Source: an uncultured Eubacteriales bacterium
GTDB lineage: Bacteria; Bacillota; Clostridia; Christensenellales; Aristaeellaceae
Assembly (NCBI GenBank): GCA_902789795.1
Contig: CADAPM010000002.1
Coordinates: 1-64,000 of the forward strand
Direction: 5' to 3'
Length of the DNA: 64,000 nt
Numbering within the stretch: the stretch's first letter is position 1; each line of letters opens with the position of its first letter. The notes beneath the pieces were generated by a model, which was not told where the DNA came from, made no database searches, and saw nothing but the letters and a program-made list of their open reading frames with translations. The translations under genes and the position numbers were made by a program. This document shows positions 36,910-45,812 of this stretch, in pieces.

Positions 36910-37203
36910 ATGACAGGCAAACAGCGCGCGTATCTGCGCTCCATGTGCAACACGCTGCCGGCGATCATCCTGGTCGGCAAGGAAGGGATTACAGATACTC
37001 TGTGCCAGAGCGTAGACGAAGCGCTCGTCGCCCGGGAGCTGATCAAAATGGGCGTCCAGCGCGGCGCGCCCATGACGGCCCGCGAAGCGTGCACGGAGCT
37101 GTGCGAGCGGCTCAAGGCCGAGCCGGTGCAGTGCATCGGCAATAAGTTCTGCATTTATAGAGCGCGTGAAAAAGACCCGGAGATCGTACTTCCCCGGGCC
37201 TAA
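36910..37203 (+). CDS. yhbY: YhbY-family CRM-domain RNA-binding protein
   Basis: The 97-residue protein has the CRM fold, with KQRAYLRSMCNTLPAIILVGKEG and the later ELIKM...GNKFCIYRAR. CRM proteins associate with pre-50S ribosomal subunits. The ATG at 36910 is supported by GGAGG (36898-36902), 7 nt upstream. The last codons double as a rho-independent terminator for the opposite-strand operon (see 37169-37200). It follows obgE, a common arrangement. Confidence 0.92.
   Translation: MTGKQRAYLRSMCNTLPAIILVGKEGITDTLCQSVDEALVARELIKMGVQRGAPMTAREACTELCERLKAEPVQCIGNKFCIYRAREKDPEIVLPRA
37169..37200 (-). terminator. Terminator of the hflX operon, embedded in the end of yhbY
   Basis: On the minus strand, a 7-bp stem (37200-37194 with 37180-37174) with a 13-nt loop is followed by TTTTT (37173-37169). 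It lies wholly in the last codons of yhbY on the opposite strand. Confidence 0.75.
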
Positions 37204-37221
37204 GGTAAAACGGATTATGGA

Positions 37222-39021
37222 TCAGGCGTCTTCGTCCTGATCCAGGATTTCATAAGTGAGGTTTCCGCCGCCAGCTTTGATGATACGGTTCAGCGTTGCC
37301 TGATCGAGCTCGGCGCAGATGACGGCTCCATCGGCCTGATAATCCGTCGTCACCTGCTGACCGGCCTCATGGATCAGCGAAGCCAATTGCATAGCAGAAT
37401 AAGGGATCATAAACTGAACGGGACAGAGCTTGCCGCCAAGGCGGGCGCTGATCTCGTTTTTCAGTATATCGAGACCGTCGCCGTTGAGGGCGCTGATCTT
37501 GACCGCGTCGGGGAAGCTATCCAATACTTCCGGCAGCGCCTGGTCGCACTTGTTCAGCACCTCGATGCAGGGCTTCTGATCCGCTCCCAAGCGGGCCAGG
37601 GTCTCATGCACGACGCGGCGCTGGGCCAAAGCTTCGGGGTTGGAGGCGTCCGATACGATCAGCAGCAGGTCGGAATAGACCGCTTCTTCCAAAGTGGACT
37701 GGAAAGCCTCGATCAGCTCCGTGGGCAGGTTCGAGATGAACCCGACGGTATCCGTCAGCAGGAAATCCCGGCCTTCCTCAATGCCGATGCGGCGCGTCGT
37801 AGCGTCGAGGGTGGCGAAAAGCTGGTTCTCCACATAGACGTTCGATTCGGTCAGCGCGTTGAAGATCGTCGATTTTCCGGCGTTCGTATATCCGACCAGA
37901 GCGGTGGACGGGATCTCGCTGCGCGTGCGGCGCTTTTTCTGGAGAGAGCGCTGCTTTTTTAGGCCGTCCAACTGCTCGCGCAGCTGAGTGCGCCGCCTTT
38001 TGATGGCGCGGCGGTCCATTTCCAGCTTGGTTTCGCCGGGGCCGCGGGTGCCGATGCCGCCGCCGAGACGGGAAAGCGAGAGGCCGAAGCCGACCAGGTG
38101 CGACACCTGATAGCTGAGCTGGGCCAGGGAGACCTGCAGCTGGCCTTCCCGGGTGCGGGCGCGTTGGGCAAAGATGTCCAGGATCAGGTTGGTGCGGTCA
38201 ATGACCCGGATCCCGGTCTGGGATTCCAGCTGGTGGATCTGGACGCCGTTCAGTTCATCCTGCGCGATGATCAGATCCGCATTGAGGGTCTGGGCGGCCA
38301 GGGCCAGTTCCCGGACTTTGCCGGTCCCGATATAGGTGGCGCTGTCAGGGGCGGGACGCTTCTGCAGGAGTGTGCCAACAGGTATAGCGCCTGCGGTCCT
38401 GGCCAGGGAATCGAGCTCATTGAAGGAACTGTCATCGCTGATGCCGATCAGGATCGCCCGTTCTGCCTGCTCCGGCTCCGGGACGGACGAGGCGCGCATC
38501 TGTTCTTCGCAGTCTCGGATCCTGTCCATCCAATTGAGGCGGGGAAGCTTCGACAGGGGATAGATGTCGGTCTGTTCGATCTTCAGCTGGCCGAATTCCT
38601 GCCCGACGATAAACGCTGCCGAGATGCCCGACACGTCGCCTGACTGGGTGACGCCCACCGCACAGATAGCGTCCAGCCGCAGGGAGGTGAGGGCGGTCAG
38701 ATCGAGCTCAGAAAGCTGCGCCGACGCGCTGGGATGCGTGTGGATGACGCGGACGCGGGAGAGAGTATTCTGGTTTCTGCGCAACCGGTATTCAGGCAGC
38801 GAGACCGTGCTGCTGTCACCGATGACGACATCCAGGATCTCGCCACTCCGGCTCACATAGAGGGCCAACTCGCGGTTGAGTTTCGCGGATGCCGATGCCA
38901 GCGCCGTGACCAGTTCTTCTGTCATGAAGGTATCGGCGTCCAGCTCGGCCATATAAAAGGCCTGCAGCTTGGTCAGCTCCGTTTGCCGGACGCCTTCTGT
39001 ATTCCCATGGATCTCAAACAT
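37222..39021 (-). CDS. hflX: HflX GTPase with an N-terminal JAMM-motif extension
   Basis: HflX is a ribosome-binding GTPase that splits stalled or heat-stressed ribosomes. The HflX part runs from about residue 187, with the glycine-rich GGGIGTRGPGETKLE, the G1 motif GYTNAGKS (377-384), DTVGFISNLP and NKCD. The preceding 180 residues are extra. They contain H94-T-H96-P, seven residues, then S104-x-x-D107, which is a perfect H-x-H-x7-S-x2-D JAMM signature, with Glu51 upstream in a RadC/JAB-like strand context. A metalloprotease-like or deubiquitinase-like domain is therefore likely; whether it is active is unknown. The start overlaps the cysteine desulfurase stop by 8 nt. It is the last gene of an eight-gene operon. 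Confidence 0.9.
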   Translation of the reverse strand: MFEIHGNTEGVRQTELTKLQAFYMAELDADTFMTEELVTALASASAKLNRELALYVSRSGEILDVVIGDSSTVSLPEYRLRRNQNTLSRVRVIHTHPSASAQLSELDLTALTSLRLDAICAVGVTQSGDVSGISAAFIVGQEFGQLKIEQTDIYPLSKLPRLNWMDRIRDCEEQMRASSVPEPEQAERAILIGISDDSSFNELDSLARTAGAIPVGTLLQKRPAPDSATYIGTGKVRELALAAQTLNADLIIAQDELNGVQIHQLESQTGIRVIDRTNLILDIFAQRARTREGQLQVSLAQLSYQVSHLVGFGLSLSRLGGGIGTRGPGETKLEMDRRAIKRRRTQLREQLDGLKKQRSLQKKRRTRSEIPSTALVGYTNAGKSTIFNALTESNVYVENQLFATLDATTRRIGIEEGRDFLLTDTVGFISNLPTELIEAFQSTLEEAVYSDLLLIVSDASNPEALAQRRVVHETLARLGADQKPCIEVLNKCDQALPEVLDSFPDAVKISALNGDGLDILKNEISARLGGKLCPVQFMIPYSAMQLASLIHEAGQQVTTDYQADGAVICAELDQATLNRIIKAGGGNLTYEILDQDEDA

Positions 39022-40174
39022 ATCTGTGATTATTCCTCAGTGATTTGACGGTTTGAACGATGCTGCGAGCGGCCTCGTTGATATCTTCTTCCCGGCTGTC
39101 CCTGCCCAGGGTCAGCCGCAGGCTGCCGCGCAGAAGTTCGGCGGGCACCCCGATGGCTTTCAGAACGTGGCTCTCCACGTAGGATCCTGCTGTACAGGCG
39201 GAGCCCGCCGAGGCTTCGATTCCGTTGATATCGAGGAGCGGGATCAGCGCCTTGTCATCCACGCCGGGGATCGTCAGATGGAGATTGCCGGGCAGACGGC
39301 TGGTCATGGAGCCGTTGACGATGATGTCCGGGAGCGCTTCTTTCAATTCGTGAAGGAGCTGATCGCGCAGGCTGCTCAGGCGGGTGGATTCCTCAGCCTG
39401 GTGCTGTTCGGTTGATCTCAGCGCTGCGGCAAGGCCGACTGCGCTGCAGACGTTTTCCGTGGACGCGCGCAGCCCGCGCTCCTGTTCTCCGCCGTGGATG
39501 AGAGGCTCTATAGCGATCCCTCTGCGAATATAGAGCACGCCGATACCCTTGGGGCCATAAAACTTGTGCGCCGACAGCGACAGCAGGCCGATGCCGTCTC
39601 TGTGGACGTCGATCGGGAGGCTGCCTGCGGCCTGTACCGCATCCGTATGAAACAGGACACCTGCTTCGTGTGACGCTTCAGCGATCTGGCTTACGGGCTG
39701 GATCGTGCCGATCTCGTTATTCGCCCACATGACAGAGACGAGAACGGTTTCCGGCCTGATCGCATTCCGTACGTCTTCGGGATGGATGAACCCCTCGTGA
39801 TCGGGCTCAACATAGCTGACCGCAAACCCTTGCATTTCCAGAAAACGGCAGGTATTCAGGATGGCGGGATGTTCTATGGCGCTTGTGACGATATGGCTGC
39901 CGGGCTTGGACCGGAAGGTGATGCCCTTCAGCGCCCAGTTGTCGCTTTCGCTGCCTCCGGAGGTGAAATAGATCTCATCAGGGAAAGCGTGCAGGATGCG
40001 GGCGACTTCTGATCGCGCCTGTTCCAGATAGCGCTTGGCTTCGCGCGCTGTCTGATAGACTCCGGACGCGTTGCCGGGGATCTCCGTCATGCAGCGGATC
40101 ATGGCATCGCGGGCTTCGGGACAAAGCGGCGTCGTCGCTGCGTGATCCAGATAGATGCGCTGGTGGTTTTCCAT
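39014..40174 (-). CDS. Cysteine desulfurase (NifS/IscS family)
   Basis: A PLP enzyme that removes sulfur from cysteine for Fe-S clusters or tRNA thiolation. The 386-residue protein has YLDHAATTPLCPEAR, FTSGGSESDNWALKG, the PLP Lys in LSLSAHKFYGPKG and the persulfide Cys in ASAGSACTAGS. No iscU or mnmA gene is adjacent. It overlaps hflX by 8 nt and lies 13 bp after the zinc-ribbon membrane protein gene. Confidence 0.93.
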   Translation of the reverse strand: MENHQRIYLDHAATTPLCPEARDAMIRCMTEIPGNASGVYQTAREAKRYLEQARSEVARILHAFPDEIYFTSGGSESDNWALKGITFRSKPGSHIVTSAIEHPAILNTCRFLEMQGFAVSYVEPDHEGFIHPEDVRNAIRPETVLVSVMWANNEIGTIQPVSQIAEASHEAGVLFHTDAVQAAGSLPIDVHRDGIGLLSLSAHKFYGPKGIGVLYIRRGIAIEPLIHGGEQERGLRASTENVCSAVGLAAALRSTEQHQAEESTRLSSLRDQLLHELKEALPDIIVNGSMTSRLPGNLHLTIPGVDDKALIPLLDINGIEASAGSACTAGSYVESHVLKAIGVPAELLRGSLRLTLGRDSREEDINEAARSIVQTVKSLRNNHRYV

Positions 40175-40187
40175 AAAGGGTGCTACC

Positions 40188-41960
40188 TCAGTTGGTCGTA
40201 AAGCTGTTGACGACGCGTGTCACTATCCCGTCGGTCAGGTAATAGCTCAGCACGATGGTCGCCGGATAAGAATTGTCCACCTGCGTGTAATCGATGCGCT
40301 TCTGGCCGTTGCTCAGGATATTGATCTTGCCGTAGCAGCGCTCGCCGGAGTCATTGTACAGGCTCCGGGTCCCGTCCTGGTTGTTCTTCTGTCCGAGGTC
40401 GCGGAACTGTTCGGTCACTTCCGTCTCCTTCATGCCGATGCGCGTGCTGCGGGGGAACCTCATAGAAGTCGAGGTCGTATCGATATAGTAGAGCAAAGTC
40501 CCGGATTCGGAAACGTAGAAGCGCGCTTCGCCCCAGGAATAGGTCAGGCGCGAGCAGGTGCCGCGGATCGCAGTGTCTGTGATATTTTCCTCCTTGAGGG
40601 GCTGACCGAACTTGCTCACGAACTGGTTTTTAGTGGTCTTCATCAGCTGAGCGCCATCGATGGGATCATCGGTATAGCGGTAATATTTTTTGAAGGGAAT
40701 GTCGATCTGCAGTTCGACGGACATTTCGTTGGAGACTTTGCCGTAGCTGTTCACAGCGACGGCGCGGACCTTGATCTTGCCGCCGGGGAGCAGAATTCCG
40801 TCTTCATCGTAGATCGGGGAATTGATGGTGGGCGGCGTATTGTCGATGGTATAGTAGAAGGTGACGTTCGGATCGTCGCCCACGTTCCTCAGGCGGATCC
40901 TCTGGCGCTGGGTGTACCGCTGCGGTGCGAGGGAGGCCTTCGGGGCGTCTGGAGAAGGATAGGTGATCACGTATTTCGCGTTCAGCTCATCGCTGACCAG
41001 CTCCGTGGAGACGCAGACAGCGCGGATGGTCCAGCCGCCTTCTTTCAGCAGGATCGGTTCTTCATAAAGCTGTCCGTCTTCAGGAAGAGAGCCATCATCG
41101 CCGATGATGTAGTAGATATCGTTGCCTTCGGGGCTGATCAGCTCAACATATTTGTCTTCTTTATACCTGCCGGCGCCGACATCTTCGGAAACGGTCGGGG
41201 AAGCGGGGATCATTTCCAGACGCTCTGTTTCAAAGGAGCTGAGGCCGGTGTTGGCATAGGCGATCTTCAAAAACTGGGACGCCTCCATGTTCCGGCCTTG
41301 GGAGCGCATCAGACGCAGGATATTCTGATAGGCGATGGGGTTGGTCTTGTCCAGCTTTTCGTACATCAGCGTGTAAAGCCGTTCCGCGTCCGCAGGCCGC
41401 TCGGCAGCTTCGTAGGCTTCGCAGAGCTGCTGGAGGCGGTCGTACATGTCTTCGCGTTCCGGCTCCTTGGCGTAGGCCTCCTCCTCGATCTGGATCGCCT
41501 TTTCGATGTAGCCCTGATCCATGTACTCCGCGCCGATATCCCACATGGCGGTGGCGTCGGCTTCATAGCCCATGCGCGCAAGGATCATCTGGCCCGTGTG
41601 GGTCAGGCGCAGGAACACATAGCCGCCGATCACGGACAGGACTGCCAGCGTCAGCAGCACCGCAAAGATCATGGCCCAATTGATGTTCGTCCGTTTGCGC
41701 GGCTTGTGCACGACAATGGTCTGCTGGCCCATCGCCGCATGGTCGGCACGGTCCCGGTCATCCAGCTTCTCAGTATATTCATCGGTCACAGGTCGGGAGG
41801 AACCGACGGTGCTCTCGTTGACCAGCGGCCTTCCGCGGCCCTGGCGCAGCGCCGCGGCGCCCCGGTTCAGGTCACGCACGGGCAGCATCGCGCCGCAGGC
41901 GTGACAGATCAACTCGCCCTCGGATGCAACGGTGCCGCAATGCTCACAAATGACTACCAT
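40188..41960 (-). CDS. Zinc-ribbon, TPR-like, CHB_HEX membrane protein of unknown function
   Basis: The 590-residue protein begins with a zinc ribbon (CEHCGTVASEGELICHACG). A disordered charged linker and one transmembrane helix (about 75-100, IFAVLLTLAVLSVIGGYVFL) follow. The presumed outer part has helical TPR-like repeats (about 130-220), a chitobiase-like C-terminal beta-sandwich (VTFYYTIDNTPPTINSP) and a C-terminal region ending in repeats of charged beta strands. The zinc ribbon would be cytosolic. I do not know a function. The layout resembles other clostridial proteins that pair a zinc ribbon with an outward-facing repeat domain. Confidence 0.7.
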   Translation of the reverse strand: MVVICEHCGTVASEGELICHACGAMLPVRDLNRGAAALRQGRGRPLVNESTVGSSRPVTDEYTEKLDDRDRADHAAMGQQTIVVHKPRKRTNINWAMIFAVLLTLAVLSVIGGYVFLRLTHTGQMILARMGYEADATAMWDIGAEYMDQGYIEKAIQIEEEAYAKEPEREDMYDRLQQLCEAYEAAERPADAERLYTLMYEKLDKTNPIAYQNILRLMRSQGRNMEASQFLKIAYANTGLSSFETERLEMIPASPTVSEDVGAGRYKEDKYVELISPEGNDIYYIIGDDGSLPEDGQLYEEPILLKEGGWTIRAVCVSTELVSDELNAKYVITYPSPDAPKASLAPQRYTQRQRIRLRNVGDDPNVTFYYTIDNTPPTINSPIYDEDGILLPGGKIKVRAVAVNSYGKVSNEMSVELQIDIPFKKYYRYTDDPIDGAQLMKTTKNQFVSKFGQPLKEENITDTAIRGTCSRLTYSWGEARFYVSESGTLLYYIDTTSTSMRFPRSTRIGMKETEVTEQFRDLGQKNNQDGTRSLYNDSGERCYGKINILSNGQKRIDYTQVDNSYPATIVLSYYLTDGIVTRVVNSFTTN

Positions 41961-41974
41961 TCAAATCTCCTGAT

Positions 41975-42829
41975 TTATTCCTGATCCTGAAGCAGCCTCA
42001 GGGAGTCGTATTCGGGATCATCGTCGCTAAATTTACGCTTCGGCGCGTCTCCGCCCAGGGCCTCGATGGCGCTGCGCAGCTCGATAAACAGCAGATACCC
42101 CGTTTCACTGCTCAGCGCGGCCTTTTTGAGGGCCGGGAGCGCGGAAGCCTTCCCAAAGCGGGCCAGGATCGGGGCTAAGTGGATGCGGAGGGCGGGAGTC
42201 TGTTCAAACAGACGGATCGCAGGCTCCACCATATCCTCGTTCCCGGCGGTACGGGAAAGGATCGAGAGAAACGCCATTTTGCCGGAGGGCGTCGCGCTAT
42301 CATACGCCGCCTTGATCCGCTGCACGGCGTCCGTCGGACGAAGGTCAGCGCTCTCAAGCGTCTCAACGGCGTTCTCGGTCAGCTCATCCTCACCGTCCCA
42401 ATGAGTGATCCAGCTGATGAACAGCGGATAGGGGAGAGAAGAATCGATCTCTCGGAGCAGGGAAATCAGGTGCATCCTGAGCTCAGCCGGCTCATGGCTG
42501 TCCTCCAGCATTTCCACGATGGTGGGAGCGGCGTTTTCGCCCAGGTCGGAGATCCGATTGAGCAGCATGTCCGGAACGTTGATATCCTGGTGCACATATT
42601 CTTTGAGCCAATCCACCAGCAGCACTGGATCATCAAACTTTTCAAAGTATTCTCCCGGCTTCTCGCCGTTCAGAAACGGCGCGGGGGAATCAAGGAAGGT
42701 CTGATAAACCTCGGGCACGTAGTCCTCCATCTCGTCATAGGTGCGGAAACGGCCGAAGTTCTTCTCATACCATTTTTGCAGGTAATTTGAAAATTCGGTA
42801 TCAAAATCATAAAGCTTGAATTCAGCCAT
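41975..42829 (-). CDS. HEAT-like repeat protein, function unknown
   Basis: The 284-residue acidic protein has regular paired helices, for example LNRISDLGENAAPTIVEML, LRMHLISLLREI and the final ALPALKKAALSSETG. These resemble HEAT/PBS-lyase-type repeats and suggest a protein-binding scaffold. No signal peptide or catalytic motif is seen. Its start overlaps the end of the TPR gene by 8 nt, so the two are coupled and probably work together. Confidence 0.6.
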   Translation of the reverse strand: MAEFKLYDFDTEFSNYLQKWYEKNFGRFRTYDEMEDYVPEVYQTFLDSPAPFLNGEKPGEYFEKFDDPVLLVDWLKEYVHQDINVPDMLLNRISDLGENAAPTIVEMLEDSHEPAELRMHLISLLREIDSSLPYPLFISWITHWDGEDELTENAVETLESADLRPTDAVQRIKAAYDSATPSGKMAFLSILSRTAGNEDMVEPAIRLFEQTPALRIHLAPILARFGKASALPALKKAALSSETGYLLFIELRSAIEALGGDAPKRKFSDDDPEYDSLRLLQDQE

Positions 42830-44171
42830 GGGGATCGACCTCCGTTTTTGTCAGGGTTTTCATCAGGTATTTACTCATGCGGCGCACGCGGCGCTTGTGA
42901 CGGTCCAATGGCCACAGCGCAGCGGTTTCCGGCAGGTCGTAAACTCTGTAGCGGGCGCTGAGCATCCGGTAAAACGCGTTGGGCCATTCGCTGCGGCGGT
43001 CGCATAAATGGCGCTGCAAGGGATTGAGGCTGTCCCACAGCTTGGTTGTGATCCCCCTCACCTCAGTATAGGTGAGAGCGCCGCCCATGCTGATGGTCAG
43101 ACCGTGTACGAGACGTCGGAGCGCCAGGTCTCCTTCAGGATAAGGCTCAGAGCAGAGCTCGTCCACCAGCTGCGCGTCGTCCGGGATGCGGTAAAAGGGG
43201 ACCGGACCATAGCCGAGGATGCAAAGCGCCGCTTTGGCGTCGCGGTCGTCCGGGTCGCGGTTGAGGATGGCGTTCAGGCAGCGGATGGCGTCGTTAAAAC
43301 GTCCAGAATTGGCGTCGATGGCCGCTAAAACATACAGCAGATCATTGGACTCGGGAGCATCGCGCAGGGCCTGCTTGAGCGCCTCAACGACGACCTCCGG
43401 GCAATTCATATAGAACGAAGCGGCGGCTGTGATGCCCCACTCCCGGGAAGTACACACGTGCTCAATGGCGTTTGACAGAGCGCGGGTGGCGTCATCATTA
43501 TTGCCGACTGCCCAATTTGCCTGCGCCAGCAGTACCCAGACGGAAGGATGATCGTTAAGAGAATCAGCCGCGCGGCGCAGATGGCGGATGCTTTCCGTAT
43601 ATTTCTTTTTGCAGAACAGCAGTTCACCGAGCAGGGCTTCAGCCTCGGGACAGTTCCCGCGGCGCACCGAACGCTGAAGGAAGTTTTCTGCCTCCTCCGT
43701 CCTGCTGGAAGCAAGCTCCCGGAGCGCCTTGTCATACAGGCACCAAGCGCGCTGGGACCGCCGGCTGGTGTACGGCTCCGTCCAAGGGTAATCGCTCAGG
43801 AGATCCTGGATCTCGTCCGCGATGGGCAGGTCCCAGCCCTTCTTGAGCGCCAGGGCCAGGGCCTGTTCGCCCAGCTCCTCGTCCTTTTCCGCGAGCGCCG
43901 TACGGGCCAGCCAGTAATAGGCCATGGCGTTGGATCGGCTCTTTGCAAGCAGATCCACGCAGATCCTCCGCGCAGCGGTGTAGCAGCCCATATGGAAATA
44001 GTTCTCGGCCATTTTGACCGCGATATCAGCCTGGTGGGACTGCTCAAAAGCCTGACGGTAGAGGTACTGGGCAGCGGAGCGCTCGGCATTGCTCTTCCGT
44101 TTTCCGGCCCGCATCACCCAATAATCCGGCGTACGGCTGAAGGGGACAAGGTTGTTCCGGGTACGGGTCAT
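42822..44171 (-). CDS. Tetratricopeptide-repeat protein
   Basis: The 449-residue cytosolic protein contains repeated TPR-type helix pairs, such as YWLARTALAEKDEELGEQALALA, AEALLGELLFCKKKYTESIRHLRRA and LLYVLAAIDANSGRFNDAIRCLNAIL. The remainder is basic and helical (RHLCDRRSEWPNAF and the C-terminal KRRVRRMSKYLMK). TPR proteins act as adaptors; its partner is unknown. It overlaps the HEAT-like gene and overlaps hslO by 4 nt, so three genes are translationally linked. Confidence 0.8.
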   Translation of the reverse strand: MTRTRNNLVPFSRTPDYWVMRAGKRKSNAERSAAQYLYRQAFEQSHQADIAVKMAENYFHMGCYTAARRICVDLLAKSRSNAMAYYWLARTALAEKDEELGEQALALALKKGWDLPIADEIQDLLSDYPWTEPYTSRRSQRAWCLYDKALRELASSRTEEAENFLQRSVRRGNCPEAEALLGELLFCKKKYTESIRHLRRAADSLNDHPSVWVLLAQANWAVGNNDDATRALSNAIEHVCTSREWGITAAASFYMNCPEVVVEALKQALRDAPESNDLLYVLAAIDANSGRFNDAIRCLNAILNRDPDDRDAKAALCILGYGPVPFYRIPDDAQLVDELCSEPYPEGDLALRRLVHGLTISMGGALTYTEVRGITTKLWDSLNPLQRHLCDRRSEWPNAFYRMLSARYRVYDLPETAALWPLDRHKRRVRRMSKYLMKTLTKTEVDPHG

Positions 44172-45049
44172 GCGTCCTCCAGAAGCTTGCGGATATCCTC
44201 CTCAGAGAACACGCGCGCTTTTCTGCAGAAATGGCAGGTGAGGGTGGCGTGACCATCCGTGCGCAGGATGTCCTCCAGCTCCTCCTTGCCTAAAGCCGCC
44301 AGTGCTCTTCTCATCCGTTCGCGGCTGCAATCACAGCGATACATCACGGGCTCGCGTTTGACGATCACTGGCTTGAGGCCGTCGAACCAGAGCTCGATCA
44401 GCCGGTCTAGGGGCTGGTCGGCCAGCTCAATGCTGATATCGGAAAAGAGCATGCTCCTGAGCTCCAGCTGGTCGATCACCTCATCGGAGCAGCCGGGGAG
44501 GGTCTGCACCAGGATCCCGCCGGAGGACAGGGGCTGGCCGTCATAGACCCGTGCGCCGAGGGCCACCAGGGAGGGGACTTGTTCAGATGCGGTATAGTAT
44601 TGCGCGAAGTCCTCCGCCAGTTCGCCCGAGATCAGGTTGACCTGGCCCACATAGGGCCGATCCATTCCCAGATCCTTGACGACGGACATGCGACCGTGAT
44701 GCCCGACCAGGCCGCCCACGTCCAGATGACCATCCTGACGCAGCGGCACATCCGCCTGGGCGTACTCCGCAGTGACTTTGACGGCGTTCTGCATGCCCGC
44801 AGCGGTCATCTTGCCGAGAGGACCGTCTCCGGCAACGGTCACAGTGACCGAGTCGGTGGGGTTTTTCATGACCACGGACAGCATAAGCGTGCCGCTCATG
44901 AGCCTCGACATGGCCGCGCAGGCTGTATTCGAGGGATGATGGATGCGGGCTGCGTCGGCAGAAAGCTGAGTCGTCCGGCACAGTAACACGCGGGCCTGGC
45001 CGTCCATCAGGGTCACATGCAGCATCTCGTCGGGAAAAGAATAAGTCAT
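44168..45049 (-). CDS. hslO: Redox-regulated molecular chaperone Hsp33
   Basis: The 294-residue chaperone has the N-terminal substrate domain and a C-terminal redox switch, C-D-C...C-H-F-C, in YRCDCSRERM and LTCHFCRKARVFS. Reduced Hsp33 binds zinc and oxidised Hsp33 is active as a holdase. The ATG at 45049 has AAAGGAG 12 nt upstream and begins the conserved MTYSFPDEML. The longer frame to 45097 would overlap the methyltransferase gene. Its place beside HflX suggests a stress role for the operon. Confidence 0.93.
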   Translation of the reverse strand: MTYSFPDEMLHVTLMDGQARVLLCRTTQLSADAARIHHPSNTACAAMSRLMSGTLMLSVVMKNPTDSVTVTVAGDGPLGKMTAAGMQNAVKVTAEYAQADVPLRQDGHLDVGGLVGHHGRMSVVKDLGMDRPYVGQVNLISGELAEDFAQYYTASEQVPSLVALGARVYDGQPLSSGGILVQTLPGCSDEVIDQLELRSMLFSDISIELADQPLDRLIELWFDGLKPVIVKREPVMYRCDCSRERMRRALAALGKEELEDILRTDGHATLTCHFCRKARVFSEEDIRKLLEDA

Positions 45050-45050
45050 A

Positions 45051-45803
45051 TCAGCAATTGGCTCCTTTTTGTGCGATGATATGCCAGCGCAGCGCATCCG
45101 GCTCCGGGCTCACCAGCGTCCGATCCCCGTAGATCCGGATGTTGGAAAAGCCTGTCTGATCGAGCAGTGTCATCAGTTCGTCCTGCGTGTAGGCGCGCTG
45201 CTGCTGGTCTTCCTGGATCCGGCGGTACATCTCGTCACCGGAACCGGTGAATATGTCAAGGTGAATATCGAGGAGATGGCGTTTCTCGTCATACTGTCCC
45301 TGCCAGACGTAGACCAGATCCTCCTCGCTGGCTGTAAAGAGGCGGTCGCCCAAGCGGCTGGACAGCTTGTAGGGCGTGGAAACGTCAAAAGCCAGGATCC
45401 CGCTGGGCTTCAGCGCTGCGTATGCGCTTTGGAAGAATCGAAGCAGATCGGCATCCTTTAGCAGGTAATTCGGCCCGTCGCAGGTCGCCAGAACGGCGTC
45501 TACAAGGCGCTGGACTGACAGCGTGCGCATGTCCATCCGGATAAAAGGGATCATAACCCCGCTATTGCGGGCTTTTTGCTGCGCGAGGTTCAGCATTTCC
45601 GGGCTCAGGTCCGCGCCTGTCATCCGATAGCCGAGGCGGGCGAGGGGAATGGTGATGCTGCCTGTACCGCAGGCGCATTCCACGACCCGAGAGCCGGGCC
45701 CTATATGTTCGTGCGCGAGCAGGTCAGCATAATACCGCGCCCATTCCTCATAGGGTACATCGCCCATCATGCGGTCGTAAACAGATGCAAAATCGGTATA
45801 CAT
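45051..45803 (-). CDS. Class I SAM-dependent methyltransferase
   Basis: The 250-residue protein starts MYTDFASVYDRMMGD, typical of a clostridial methyltransferase group. Motif I is VVECACGTGSITIPLARLG, followed by GADLSPEMLNLAQQ and LATCDGPNYLL. The fold binds S-adenosylmethionine. The substrate is unknown; small-molecule, protein and RNA targets all occur in this family. The stop is 1 nt from the hslO start, and the gene is 9 bp after the DUF624-type gene. Confidence 0.83.
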   Translation of the reverse strand: MYTDFASVYDRMMGDVPYEEWARYYADLLAHEHIGPGSRVVECACGTGSITIPLARLGYRMTGADLSPEMLNLAQQKARNSGVMIPFIRMDMRTLSVQRLVDAVLATCDGPNYLLKDADLLRFFQSAYAALKPSGILAFDVSTPYKLSSRLGDRLFTASEEDLVYVWQGQYDEKRHLLDIHLDIFTGSGDEMYRRIQEDQQQRAYTQDELMTLLDQTGFSNIRIYGDRTLVSPEPDALRWHIIAQKGANC

Positions 45804-45812
45804 GATGGCAGT

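Noticed and set aside
40155-41984. A 609-codon open frame on the + strand
   Set aside because: It is antisense to the zinc-ribbon/TPR protein and its product is a low-information mix of residues without domains. The minus-strand gene has zinc, membrane and CHB_HEX features and fits the operon.
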